Translations under genes and position numbers: made by a program | Part shown: piece by piece, positions 33,901 through 44,684 of the stretch | How the letters are laid out: each line of letters begins with the position of its first letter | Position numbering within the stretch: the first letter of the stretch is position 1 | The notes under the pieces: model-generated | What the model saw: only the letters and a program-made list of their open reading frames with translations | Told to the model about the DNA's origin: nothing | Databases searched by the model: none | Source: Galaxea fascicularis | Taxonomy: Eukaryota > Cnidaria > Anthozoa > Scleractinia > Euphylliidae | Direction: 5' to 3' | Assembly (NCBI GenBank): GCA_948470475.1 | Contig: OX419342.1 | Span: forward strand, 26,330,552 to 26,394,551 | Length of the DNA: 64,000 nt

Positions 33901-36900
33901 TCCCTTTGACGAGTAAAATCATCTGGCGTTAGACAGAGTAAAATCTATTAAGTCACTCTTAGGGAGGAAAGGGTTAAGGGAGATAGTTTTTTAACCCTTT
34001 AACCCCTAATGGGTCTCCCTTTGACGAGTAAAATCATCTGGCGTTAGACAGAGTAAAATCTATTAAGTCACTCTTAGGGAGGGAAGGGTTAAGGGAGATA
34101 GTTTTTTAACCCTTTAACCCCTAATGGGTCTCCCTTTCACGAGTAAAATCATCTGGTGTTAGACAGAGTAAAATCTATAAAGTCACTCTTAGGGAGGAAA
34201 GGGTTAAGGGAGATAGTTTTTTAACCCTTTAACCCCTAATGGGTCTCCCTTTGACGAGTAAAATCATCTGGCGTTAGACAGAGTAAAATCTATTAAGTCA
34301 CTCTTAGGGAGGGAAGGGTTAAGGGAGATAGTTTTTTAACCCTTTAACCCCTAATGGGTCTCCCTTTGACGAGTAAAATCATCTGGTGTTAGACAGAGTA
34401 AAATCTATAAAGTCACTCTTAGGGAGGAAAGGGTTAAGGGAGATAGTTTTTTAACCCTTTAACCCCTAATGGGTCTCCCTTTGACGAGTAAAATCATCTG
34501 GCGTTAGACAGAGTAAAATCTATTAAGTCACTCTTAGGGAGGGAAGGGTTAAGGGAGATAGTTTTTTAACCCTTTAACCCCTAATGGGTCTCCCTTTGAC
34601 GAGTAAAATCATCTGGCGTTAGACAGAGTAAAATCTATAAAGTCACTCTTAGGGAGGAAAGGGTTAAGGGAGATAGTTTTTTAACCCTTTAACCCCTAAT
34701 GGGTCTCCCTTTGACGAGTAAAATCATCTGGCGTTAGACAGAGTAAAATCTATTAAGTCACTCTTAGGGAGGGAAGGGTTAAGGGAGATAGTTTTTTAAC
34801 CCTTTAACCCCTAATGGGTCTCCCTTTGACGAGTAAAATCATCTGGCGTTAGACAGAGTAAAATCTATAAAGTCACTCTTAGGGAGGAAAGGGTTAAGGG
34901 AGATAGTTTTTTAACCCTTTAACCCCTAATGGGTCTCCCTTTGACGAGTAAAATCATCTGGCGTTAGACAGAGTAAAATCTATTAAGTCACTCTTAGGGA
35001 GGAAAGGGTTAAGGGAGATAGTTTTTTAACCCTTTAACCCCTAATGGGTCTCCCTTTGACGAGTAAAATCATCTGGCGTTAGACAGAGTAAAATCTATTA
35101 AGTCACTCTTAGGGAGGGAAGGGTTAAGGGAGATAGTTTTTTAACCCTTTAACCCCTAATGGGTCTCCCTTTCACGAGTAAAATCATCTGGTGTTAGACA
35201 GAGTAAAATCTATAAAGTCACTCTTAGGGAGGAAAGGGTTAAGGGAGATAGTTTTTTAACCCTTTAACCCCTAATGGGTCTCCCTTTGACGAGTAAAATC
35301 ATCTGGCGTTAGACAGAGTAAAATCTATTAAGTCACTCTTAGGGAGGGAAGGGTTAAGGGAGATAGTTTTTTAACCCTTTAACCCCTAATGGGTCTCCCT
35401 TTGACGAGTAAAATCATCTGGTGTTAGACAGAGTAAAATCTATAAAGTCACTCTTAGGGAGGAAAGGGTTAAGGGAGATAGTTTTTTAACCCTTTAACCC
35501 CTAATGGGTCTCCCTTTGACGAGTAAAATCATCTGGCGTTAGACAGAGTAAAATCTATTAAGTCACTCTTAGGGAGGGAAGGGTTAAGGGAGATAGTTTT
35601 TTAACCCTTTAACCCCTAATGGGTCTCCCTTTGACGAGTAAAATCATCTGGCGTTAGACAGAGTAAAATCTATAAAGTCACTCTTAGGGAGGAAAGGGTT
35701 AAGGGAGATAGTTTTTTAACCCTTTAACCCCTAATGGGTCTCCCTTTGACGAGTAAAATCATCTGGCGTTAGACAGAGTAAAATCTATTAAGTCACTCTT
35801 AGGGAGGGAAGGGTTAAGGGAGATAGTTTTTTAACCCTTTAACCCCTAATGGGTCTCCCTTTGACGAGTAAAATCATCTGGCGTTAGACAGAGTAAAATC
35901 TATAAAGTCACTCTTAGGGAGGAAAGGGTTAAGGGAGATAGTTTTTTAACCCTTTAACCCCTAATGGGTCTCCCTTTGACGAGTAAAATCATCTGGCGTT
36001 AGACAGAGTAAAATCTATTAAGTCACTCTTAGGGAGGGAAGGGTTAAGGGAGATAGTTTTTTAACCCTTTAACCCCTAATGGGTCTCCCTTTGACGAGTA
36101 AAATCATCTGGCGTTAGACAGAGTAAAATCTATAAAGTCACTCTTAGGGAGGAAAGGGTTAAGGGAGATAGTTTTTTAACCCTTTAACCCCTAATGGGTC
36201 TCCCTTTGACGAGTAAAATCATCTGGTGTTAGACAGAGTAAAATCTATAAAGTCACTCTTAGGGAGGGAAGGGTTAAACTCCCCCTCTGTAAAGGAGATT
36301 GAGCAGGCACAGTATTCAGGTCACCCAGTGAATGTTCTGGTATCATTTCTTTGCTAAATTCTCCTTACTTTGTAGATTACCTAACTAACCCACCGTACTA
36401 TGGAGCTACAGTTGGAAGAGTTGCAAACAGGATAGCCAATGCTAAATTCACTCTTAAAGGCAAAGAATACCAGTTAAGCATAAACAATGCGCCTAACACC
36501 CTTCATGGGGGATTTGTAGGTTTCAACAAGGTTAGTTCTTTGTTTTTTTAAACAGTGCAGCATTTTTCTGTAAATGGACTATCGTTCGATAGCTGCCTGT
36601 GAAAATCAGACAGTTCCTGAAAGTAATGGGAAGTAATACCGGTAGGTTTGTACATCAAGGTCCTTGTTAGTGATGACCATACATTTGCTTTCTGTGGAAT
36701 TGTTTTGGGAAACAAAATAAACTAGTAATGCCACAGGCAACAAGCAGAAACATTGCCAAGTAGGTACTTAAGAAAACATCAAGGTGACTATCATATTTTG
36801 ATCTAAAGTCTGCTAAAAGTAATAACCATTGGTAAAAACTACCTACCACATGATGCAGAAAAAAGATTGCTCATTTAGTGATAAAGATTATAGTAGTCTT

Positions 36901-39900
36901 GAGCAGTCAAACTTTTTAAAATTCTTTTAGTTCAACTGGAAAAGTGAGGTTAAGGGGAAAAACAAGGTCAAGTTTACTCATGTAAGCCCTGATGGTGATG
37001 AAGGCTACCCTGGAGAGCTGACTGCACGGGTTGCATTTACGCTAAATGATAACAACGAGTTCAAGCTCGATTACAAAGCAACGACCAAAGCTCCGACAAT
37101 CGTCAACCTCACAAATCATGGCTACTTTAACTTGGCTGGTCAGGTAAAGGGAGAATTTTCTTATTTGAACATAAACATTTAAAAATAAATCCTTGAAGGA
37201 ATATAAAATTCAGAAATTGATTACATGTACTCAGGGCTCAAAATAAAATCAGAGCTTTTAGCCTGAATTTATAGGCTTTTTTTCCCAAGGCTGATTTTTT
37301 CGCAGATCAATACATGTAATTTTCTTTTGCTTCCATGAAAAATTGCCGGCAAGTGTGACCAAAGTGATGGCTGTCAGCGACAGCCGGCTGCTATTTTGAA
37401 CCCTGGTACTTGTAAACATGTTGATTGCACACTTAGAACTTTTATTAGTCAAATCTTTAAGTAATCATCATTTAAGCGTGATTCACCAGGGTTTTCCTTT
37501 TCAAACAGAATTATAGTTGACAAAGAGAGAATATATGAAAAAATCCCAGATATATTTTTATTTTATGGCATAAGTAAAAGTTGCAGGTGAGTTTGTTGTC
37601 TAAAGGTGGCAAAAATTGCCTGTCGCATGCTTAAAAAGTGAACCTTCCTCACACCAGCAACAGGAAGTAACACAAAGTGGTGGCTGTAATCTCAACTTTT
37701 TGCTTGCAGGTGGAATGTGATATTTTGGATCATGTGGCTGAGATAAAAGCCCTCACCTACCTTCCCACAAATGATGTGCAGATACCTACAGGTACTTAAA
37801 TGGACATATCAGCTAGGTCAGGGCAATCCGGATTTCAAGTGACGGGCACGATCAAAGGATTTTTTTGGGTTTGAATTAAGGATTTTTTTAATATTCAAAA
37901 CAATCTGAAGATTTGTGGTGAGAGCCCCAGGGATGGTACCCGCACATCCTGGTCACGTAGTTCTGCGAATAAAGTACAACCGTTGCTGGACACTTTTAGC
38001 CTTTTTAGCTCAGAGATTCAGCATGGGATTTTTGGGGTTAATTTTTAGTCCAGGGATTTTTGGATTTTTATCCCTATTTGATCATCTGTGTCACTTGAAA
38101 TCCGGAATACCCGCCCTTCCCCACCCCACCCCTGGGGACATACAGCTTGTGCATAAATCATATTATTATGTAAGAACTCTACATGTAGTCACAAACAGTG
38201 ATGAGTATACAGTATTTGAACAACAAACAGATCATGCATGTACTTGAAACAAGAAGAGATAACTGTCTCTTGATGTTTAAAATCCTAGGTCTTGCCTCCA
38301 CTAATTTCAATGCAAACCCAACATTACAGAATTGTGCCTATTGAAAAGGATCGCTAGGGAAAAGTAGGGTACCCATGCTGCTTTGCGGGCACAACACACT
38401 GGGTGCGAGTTTACAAAAGCTTCTGCCGGTTTGGTCCCCTTAGATCTAACAGACTTAATTCCCAAACAGGAGTTAAAAAGTTTTCGCTCTGCATCCCAAA
38501 CAGACATGTTCAAATAGTCATTCGGCTGGTTGTTTTAAGTATAGCCATGCACTGACTTGCACGGCATGTGCATGTATGGCATGTGGCTGTTTATTCAAAT
38601 CCAAGATCGGTTTAGCCTCACACATGAGGTGCCACCAACCTAGTAACACAACCACAGTCTGACCACTGAACACTCTGACATCTTGCAAAGCCAAAGAAGG
38701 GACCATTATAGCCTAAATAAATTATATAGGTTAACAAAACTGTTCCTGTGCCTGTGCCAGTGCCAAATGTTTTTAACGAAAGGTATGGACAAGCTAAATT
38801 GGAATTTCTCGAGAGGCAGGTGGGGTGGGTATGGATATTTTCTGGAACCACAAACTGAAATTAAAATTTTATTGATCCTTTGCATGACTGTATCATCAGG
38901 TGAGAAGTGCTCTGTTTCAAGCCCAAATAGTGCATTTGATTTCTTGATGCCTAAGCCAATAGGACAAGATATAGATAAGATTGGAGGCTATGATCACAAC
39001 TACTGTGTTCCTGAGAGCAAGGAATACTGTGCACAGTAAGTGATCTCATATGTACTTGGGAGCCCACCCACCCATGATTATACATTCTTAAAAATGTCAT
39101 TCTTTGTTGAGATGCCTGACACATTAATTTTACTAAACTGAAGAGCTGTCATTCAGCACATGGGGACTTGATGTTTTGCATGATCTTGAATGTTGTAGTT
39201 AGTTTTTTTTTTCACTAAAAAGGAAAAGAAAAATACTGAAAGCGAAAGGATCTGGTCAGTACACTTTGTGGGTCAAAACTTCATCACAATGCAGTGAAAT
39301 GTACATACAGTGCCTGTAGGAGCCAGTATACCTATAGTAGTTTTGATTAATTTGCATTTTTTGGCAAAATACATTTTGTACCCGATTTAACATTTAATGA
39401 CTGGTCCTGAGGGGAACAATGAATTTTGTTTCTTGAGAATCTCAGTGTTTCCCGAGACGAAGTTGAGGGAAACATTCAGATTCGAGGGAACAAAATTCAC
39501 TGTTCCCCAAGAGACCAATCATTGAGTGATTTGTTGTATCGCAAGACAAATGGATCAAACCAGTGGAAAACAAAAACAAAAGCAAATTTTCAAAAACATA
39601 CTGAGATTCCAGCGACAACATCAGGCCACCTTCAACTGCACGCTCTGATCACGTGCAACAGTGGTCAACATTTTGCAGGTAACAGTGAACTGTTTCCCGT
39701 TTGACGTCATAGTTTTTGCAATGTTGCCCGCTCATGGCGTTTGGCGGTAAACAGTTTCATTGTTGGATGCCATGTGACCATGAACTAGCCAATGAGTGGG
39801 CATGCTGTAGCAAGAAAAATGCCAGCTTTATAACAATCAGAATTATTAACCTATGATGTGGTTTTTGGTCTTCTTTCATGTGGCATTTTAACAGGGTGCA

Positions 39901-40726
39901 GTGTTAACAGTATGCCATACAATAATATTGTTTAAATGATTGTTTTTGGTAGTGGAACTCTTGCATTTTTGAGGAACAGTGTATTGTATACTTTACCTTG
40001 GCATGACTTACATGTAACTAACCTAACCTAGCTAACCATGGCATATCCCACCTTTTGACTTTTCAGAGTGTATCATCCCTCCAGTGGCCGCCTGCTAACA
40101 GTGTTTACTAATCAGCCAGGGTTACAGTTTTACACTGGTAATGGTCTAGATGGCTCCCCTGGCAAGGGAGGGGTCTGTTACCCCAAGTATGGTGCATTCT
40201 GTTTTGAAGCTCAGAATTATCCAGATGCTATAAACCAGGTTAGATTATCAGGTTATTATTGAGATTGTTAAAGTCTATTTCTTGACTCATGGGTGTTTCA
40301 TGCTTCAATTCATCTGGCCCAGTATGGCAAACTGTATCATTCAAGTATAAGTAGAAGCACACACCTGATAATTTTGCAATATATCACTGAGGGAAAAAAA
40401 TTGGTGGCCAAAATGTCATTCTTTAGGACCTACAGTAAATACACCATAATTTTTGAGCTTTTATGATTTTTAGCCTGTACCAGAATTGGCCTGTGATTTG
40501 ATCTCTGCTTGCATCTGTATATATGAATGATAAAACACTGTTTGGAGAACATCTAGCCAAGACTAAAAATTTTTTGGATTGTACAACAGTCATTATTTTT
40601 AGTACACCTTTCTTGAGCAGATGTGTACTTTTTTCTCACTTACAGCCTAATTTCCCAAGTCCTATTCTGCATCCTGGGGAAACCTACAAACAGAAAACAG
40701 TGTACAAGTTTGAAGTGAAGCAGTAG
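30971..40726 (+). CDS. GALM: Galactose mutarotase (aldose 1-epimerase), copy A
   Basis: Cytosolic enzyme interconverting alpha and beta anomers of D-galactose and other aldoses, feeding the Leloir pathway. Eight exons: 30971-31110, 32806-32852, 36376-36530, 36931-37143, 37710-37791, 38900-39035, 40067-40238, 40646-40726. Total 1026 nt, 341 aa; human GALM is 342. All introns are GT-AG and in phase. Signatures: [45 protein letters not shown] (His106), [13 protein letters not shown] (His177, the catalytic acid), GGYDHNYC (Asp244) and FCFEAQN (Glu305, the catalytic base), so the active site is complete. It is head-to-head with AIDA. Intron 2 carries the 115-bp satellite. Possible polyadenylation signals lie at 40870 and 41061. 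Copy B is about 89% identical in protein. Confidence 0.97.
31755..31978. mobile_element. MITE of the AACCCTTTAACTC family, copy 2
   Basis: In GALM-A intron 1, opposite orientation to 26026-26232. Shared pieces include TACAGTTCCCTGTACATT, TCAAGATAATACTCTCTGA and GACAATGTATTGATGTTATA, with ACGGGAGTTAAAGGG at the end. Confidence 0.65.
31985..32155. repeat. Dispersed repeat matching 14940-15115
   Basis: TTGACTCTAATGATGACTTC, CCGCTCAGGTTGTTGAAAC, CAGTCAATGTCACC and CAGTCCTTCTCAGGAC match the 14948-15115 block closely. This is a fragment of an unidentified transposable element in GALM-A intron 1. A (GAT)n run follows at about 32673-32697. Confidence 0.7.
32957..36277. repeat. 115-bp satellite array, 29 copies
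   Basis: In GALM-A intron 2. The AACCCCTAATGGG landmark falls at 32967, 33081 and then every 115 bp to 36186. Each unit is about 98 bp with inverted ends (TTAACCCTTTAACCCC and GGAAAGGGTTAA) plus a linker GGGAGATAGTTTT. Units differ at a few marker sites (GGCGTT/GGTGTT, TATTAAG/TATAAAG, GGAAAGGG/GGGAAGGG, TTGACGAG/TTCACGAG). The first and last units are the most divergent. No ORF spans the array, and there are no unique spacers. Confidence 0.98.
37232..37405. mobile_element. hAT-like MITE in GALM-A intron 4
   Basis: The ends CAGGGCTCAAAATAAAAT and CTATTTTGAACCCTG are inverted. The flanks share GTACT. The element is absent from the shared part of copy B intron 4. Confidence 0.65.
37819..38118. 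mobile_element. MITE in GALM-A intron 5
   Basis: ATCCGGATTTCAAGTGAC near 37826 is inverted at about 38090-38108 (GTCACTTGAAATCCGGAATA), and the inner arms also match (ACGATCAAAG, TTTGATCATCT). Confidence 0.7.
39396..39523. mobile_element. 128-bp MITE in GALM-A intron 6
   Basis: AATGACTGGTCCTGAGGGGA and TGTTCCCCAAGAGACCAATC-ATT are inverted over about 35 bp, continuing inward with AATGAATTTTGTT and AACAAAATTCACT. Confidence 0.75.
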
Positions 40727-40869
40727 ATGCTACCCACATTAAGACTGTAGCAACAAAAGCAAGCTGACATTTCTTAGTGACTGATGAATCATTTAATTTT
40801 TAATTTTGTCTTGTGGGGGATTAATGCATTTTTAAAAAAAGGTTGGTCATAAGCTGAGGTTTCCAAAAA

Positions 40870-40875
40870 AATAAA
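40870..40875 (+). terminator. Candidate polyadenylation signal of GALM-A
   Basis: AATAAA lies about 145 nt after the stop; another lies at 41061-41066. The choice between them cannot be made from sequence. Confidence 0.45.
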
Positions 40876-41420
40876 GGTGAAAAAATATACAATGTACATA
40901 GAATAGACTTATTAGTTAAGGACAAATGTTCACAGAAAAGAATTGAACATCAACAACAGTTGCTTGTGTCTTCTAGTCATATAATGATTTAGACAGATTT
41001 AGAGTTTGTTGATATACAATTTGTTTGTGAAAATTACTTCTGAAACTTGTATAACAGCACAATAAAAAATTTGCAACGTTAACAAAATACAATCATTGTT
41101 GCCGTGTGCTTGTTTGTAAAAAGTAGGGAATGTAACTGATAATAGATAATTTTACCACGGATGCTGAATGAAATGTCATGGAGATCAGTCTTTTCCATGC
41201 TGAGGCAATCCTGCCCATTTTTGTGACAGAAAAGATCATTTTATTAATAAGAACCTAGCTGATACTTTTTATTCCCTGTCTATTCAACTTTGTGGTTTGT
41301 AATTAAAAAAAATCAAAAATTACAAAGGTCAACATAGACCTTAGAGCTTGGGCTACCTGTCTTTATACTACAAAACAACTACGAGAACTGACCCAACTAA
41401 GGTTCGTAGTTAAGAAGGAA

Positions 41421-42478
41421 TGGCCAAAAATGACCTAAAATGATATCTAAAATGATCTAAAGTGATTTAAAGTGATATCTAAAATGACCTAAAATGATCT
41501 AAAGTTACTAAATGACCTAAAACGGCCTAAAATTACCTTAAGTAATCAACAACCGACCAAGAAACGGTAGAACAGTGATTGTAAACGATCCAAAGTGACC
41601 TACAACCAGTTGAACGTTGGTCAGTAAAGCCCTACAAATCACAAAGAATGCTCGTGATCACCGCAAACTTAAGGTCCTGGCAAACGAGGATACATTGTTG
41701 CGGACAGATTGTTGCTCATGATGTTTTTTGGGCGCGCAAACCGGGACACAAAATGAATGTCGTGTTTCCATGCTGCGCAAACAGGCAAACATTTGTTGCG
41801 GACACAAAATTTGTGTCTGCAACAAATGTTGCGTGCGCGGGCAAACGGGGAAACATTTGTGTCGGCAACCAACGTGTCCGCAACAATCTGTCATCGTTTG
41901 CCAGGGCCTTTAGCAGACGTTTTGTTTGGATGTCACGCAACGGCACCAGCTAAAAAAGATAAATCAGATTTTCCCGAGAGCTTACCGAAGAGGATCGTCG
42001 AGGGTTTGAAGCTTCGGATTGCATGCGATGAGGATCTTCGGGCAGGATCATCGGAAATCTTACTTAATAACCCCTGGTAACCTTCGAAAATCATCGCCTG
42101 CAATCTGAAGCTTCACAAATCCCCGTCAATCCTCTCGAAACTATCGTTTTTCATGGTAAGCTCTCGGGAAAATCTGATTTATCTTCGGTCATTAACGCAA
42201 ATGCCAGTCATGTTTCGGCTGTTGCCGTTGCGTGACTTCCAAACAAAACGTCTACTGTGATCACCAGCATTCTTTGTGATTTGTAAATTCGTTCTACTAA
42301 GGTTGTAGGGCTTTTCTGACCAACGTGCAACTGGTTGTAGGTCACTTTGGATCGTTTACAATCAATGTTCTACCGTTTCTTGTTAATTAAGGTCATGATA
42401 GGTCGTTTTAGGTCATTTTAGATCATTTTATACTATTTTAGGTCATTTAAGATACAACTTTGGATCATTTTAGGTACA
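41421..42478. mobile_element. About 1-kb foldback element with satellite-like tips
   Basis: The arms are inverted across a centre near 42065. Paired blocks are AAAAGATAAATCAGATTTTC with GAAAATCTGATTTATC, GACGTTTTGTTTGGATGTC with ACTTCCAAACAAAACGTC, and ATCACAAAGAATGCT with AGCATTCTTTGTGAT. The outer tips are short repeats of ATGACCTAAA-type units (41430-41530), with inverted TTAGGTCATTTTAGATC copies at 42400-42475. It lies between GALM-A and the AIDA relic. No transposase was seen. Confidence 0.8.
41672..41909. mobile_element. Nested PIF/Harbinger-like MITE
   Basis: Inserted in the left arm of the foldback element. The ends AGGTCCTGGCAAACGA and TCGTTTGCCAGGGCCT are inverted, with TTA on both sides (41669-41671, 41910-41912). 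The interior is also palindromic (GTTGCGGACACAAA...TTTGTGTCTGCAAC). The uninterrupted right arm shows the original target. Several overlapping open frames here are palindrome artefacts. Confidence 0.8.
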
Positions 42479-43161
42479 GTTAACTCTTCCGCTGGTTCTT
42501 TCATCTTTCCTTCAAGACCGTTCGTACCAATCCAGTTATAAGATACTTCGTCCATATCTATGTGGAAAAACCGCAAAATACTTGCGATACTGCAAAGTTA
42601 TAATTTGAACTGACGTTTTCGTCGCCGTCGTCGTCGTCGTTGCTTAAACTCCTTAATCAATTCAATACACTGACTACAACTACGGCTCGAAAAAAGGACA
42701 GAAATGGAGTTTGGGATCAAAACAAATAGTGCAACTAACAAAAGAGAACCGTAAATAAGCTACCTTTCTGATCTTAATCATGGTCCCAAATGGGGTTTCC
42801 CTGGAGCCCCAGAGCCCTGACTTATTTGCCATGGAGTCCGTAGCCCAATAATTTCACTGCCTGGAGTCCTGACCATTTTTGCCTTGGTCCCTAAGGCAAA
42901 TGTTGAGGAGTCCTTGAGCCTCGAAGAATTAATCTTTGAGCCTGATTATCCCTGCCCGAGCTTTGGGGCCCAAACCCCTTTGGGACCCTGCTTAATATTG
43001 ACATGGTGGACTGAACCATACCTGCGAGCTTAGAAAATAAAAATAATCTTTTGAAACGCTGGCATAAAGAAGTGTTAAATTTGGTTAATGAAACTACCTC
43101 CGGAAATGAGGACATAACAATTAGATGATAACTAAGTTTTAATTCAAAATAATAAGCCCAC
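42479..43161. other. Intergenic sequence with MITE end fragment
   Basis: A fragment at about 42612-42655 (GTCGCCGTCGTCGTCGTCG then TTGCTTAAACTCC) matches the end of the MITE at 62045-62385. The stretch 42890-43161 is homologous to the first intron of AIDA next to exon 1 (TAATTGTTATGTCC shared) and belongs to the duplicated block. Confidence 0.55.
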
Positions 43162-43255
43162 CTTGAATACTCATTGACTTCCACTAACTGGCACCAGGAA
43201 TCAAAATCTCCACCTTTCTCAAAGCACACGCACCACTGGTTTACTATCTTCACTT
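43162..43255 (-). pseudogene. AIDA: Broken copy of AIDA exon 1
   Basis: The minus strand encodes QWCVCFEKGGDFDSWCQLV then EYSR, clearly AIDA exon 1. The start codon region is altered (no ATG; the original ATG-ACT-GAA-AAG-TCA is reduced to AAGTGAAG-like sequence), the conserved SWGQ is SWCQ, and the AAD triplet is reduced to VN by loss of a codon. No downstream AIDA exons accompany it. It sits upstream and divergent of GALM-B exactly as intact AIDA sits by GALM-A. Confidence 0.9.
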
Positions 43256-43289
43256 GCGGCTATCAATTTGAGGGATTCATCGGATGACT

Positions 43290-43346
43290 TGTCTCCTTCG
43301 CAGCCGTTTTTGGGGGAACATCCCAAAAACGGCTGCGAAGGAGACT
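43290..43346. mobile_element. 57-bp hairpin element with 11-bp target duplication
   Basis: A perfect 24-bp inverted repeat (GTCTCCTTCGCAGCCG then TTTTTGGG) has a 7-nt loop GGAACAT (43291-43345). ATCGGATGACT flanks both sides (43279-43289 and 43347-43357). The GALM-A promoter has a single uninterrupted ATCGGATGACT at the homologous place, so this is a clean insertion after the duplication. Confidence 0.92.
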
Positions 43347-43399
43347 ATCGGATGACTTTCAGATGACCGGATGACTGAAAATTCTCGAATGGTGGTGCA

Positions 43400-43407
43400 T
43401 GACGTCA
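43400..43407. promoter_or_regulatory. CRE-like site upstream of GALM-B
   Basis: TGACGTCA is a perfect CREB/ATF palindrome about 92 bp before the ATG. A second TGACGTCT follows at about 43415-43422. Copy A has a single TGACGTCT at 30843. Function is inferred from the motif only. Confidence 0.5.
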
Positions 43408-43498
43408 ATAGCCATGACGTCTATATTGTGTAGGTTTACATGAAGCCCCATACGAAGCCGCGCTTGACGTAAGATAAGAAACTGTCAGCACAGAAATC

Positions 43499-44644
43499 AT
43501 GGTTGTTTCCCAAGAGGTGTTTGGCAAAACAGAATCTGGGGAGGAGGTGATCAAATATACCATCCAAAACAGTAATGGACTCGAGTTGTCTGTGATCTCT
43601 TTTGGAGCAACTCTGGTGTCACTAAAATGCCCCGACAGGTAAGGCAAATTTTATCGTGACGCGTCCAGGTGAACTCGGGCGGTTCTAGTTTATTATTCTT
43701 CCTGCACTTTCACACTCTAAAACAGAGATTTTCAAATTACGAGTATCCTTTCTTGTTTTTGATTCTTACATTCTTTAATTAAGAAATACGATCTTGATTT
43801 TTAGCTTGAATTTAAAAAGGAATTATTTGTTAAAAAAACGGTCCGGAAAACGGAAAAAAGGTTATGTTTTGTAGATGCTGTGTATATAATAAATTGTCGA
43901 TTCAAAATTAGAAAAATTACTCTTGAGGGAAGCAGAATTATTCGTCTTGGTAAGCCTTACGACCTTTGATCACATTCGTTTCAATACGTGATCTGGGTAA
44001 AATCAAAAGAATTTGATCTGCCAAACCTTAGGATTGAACGAGATTTTCGTTTGTGGCTCATTAAATATGTGAGTTTGGTTTTTTGTGTTAGCTTTCGCTA
44101 ATTCAAATCAAGTCCGAAAGTGCACCCGCGCCTGAGGGAAAGGCTAAATTTCGTGGGGAGCGCGTGTTGGAATTTTACCTCGATGTTCCCTTAAGACGTT
44201 TGGTCAACTGTACAAAACGTGACAAAGTTTGTAATGATTGTACTGAGGGGTGCTTATTCGATTCCGGAGGGGTGCTTATTTCTTTCTTGGTCAAATGTGA
44301 AAAATGATATTTTCGCTAAGACGTTTGAAGACGAGTTTTTTTGTTTAAAGGAATTTTGTTCTCACATGGACATTACAATCGAGAAACTTAGAAAATGGCC
44401 ATGCACGTGTTGTATAATATCGATGTGACCTGTATACTTGTATTCAAGTCGAACTTCTTCACAACGGCCACCTTGGAGAGGAAAGTGACCGTTGTAGAGA
44501 GGTGGGCGTTATGGGAATATAATTAAGGGTGTAATATCATGGTGAAAGTCTATATTTGGTCATTGTAGGATATGATGAAGGGGGCGCTTACTGGAAGGAG
44601 GGCGCTACAAGCAAACACTGAAAGAAGATCGGGAAACGGCTGGC

Positions 44645-44684
<40 letters not shown>

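Noticed and set aside
32957..36277. CRISPR-like array
   Set aside because: The whole 115-bp unit repeats, linker included, with no unique spacers, and it is inside an animal intron.
38683..39039. 118-codon frame as a separate gene
   Set aside because: Its 3' part is GALM-A exon 6; the 5' part is intron read-through.
41648..42080. Cluster of six overlapping open frames on both strands
   Set aside because: They fall in the palindromic MITE and foldback arm; inverted repeats produce mirrored open frames.
42891..43253. Minus-strand frame of 120 codons as an intact gene
   Set aside because: Only its first part is AIDA exon 1, without an ATG; the rest reads through intron sequence.
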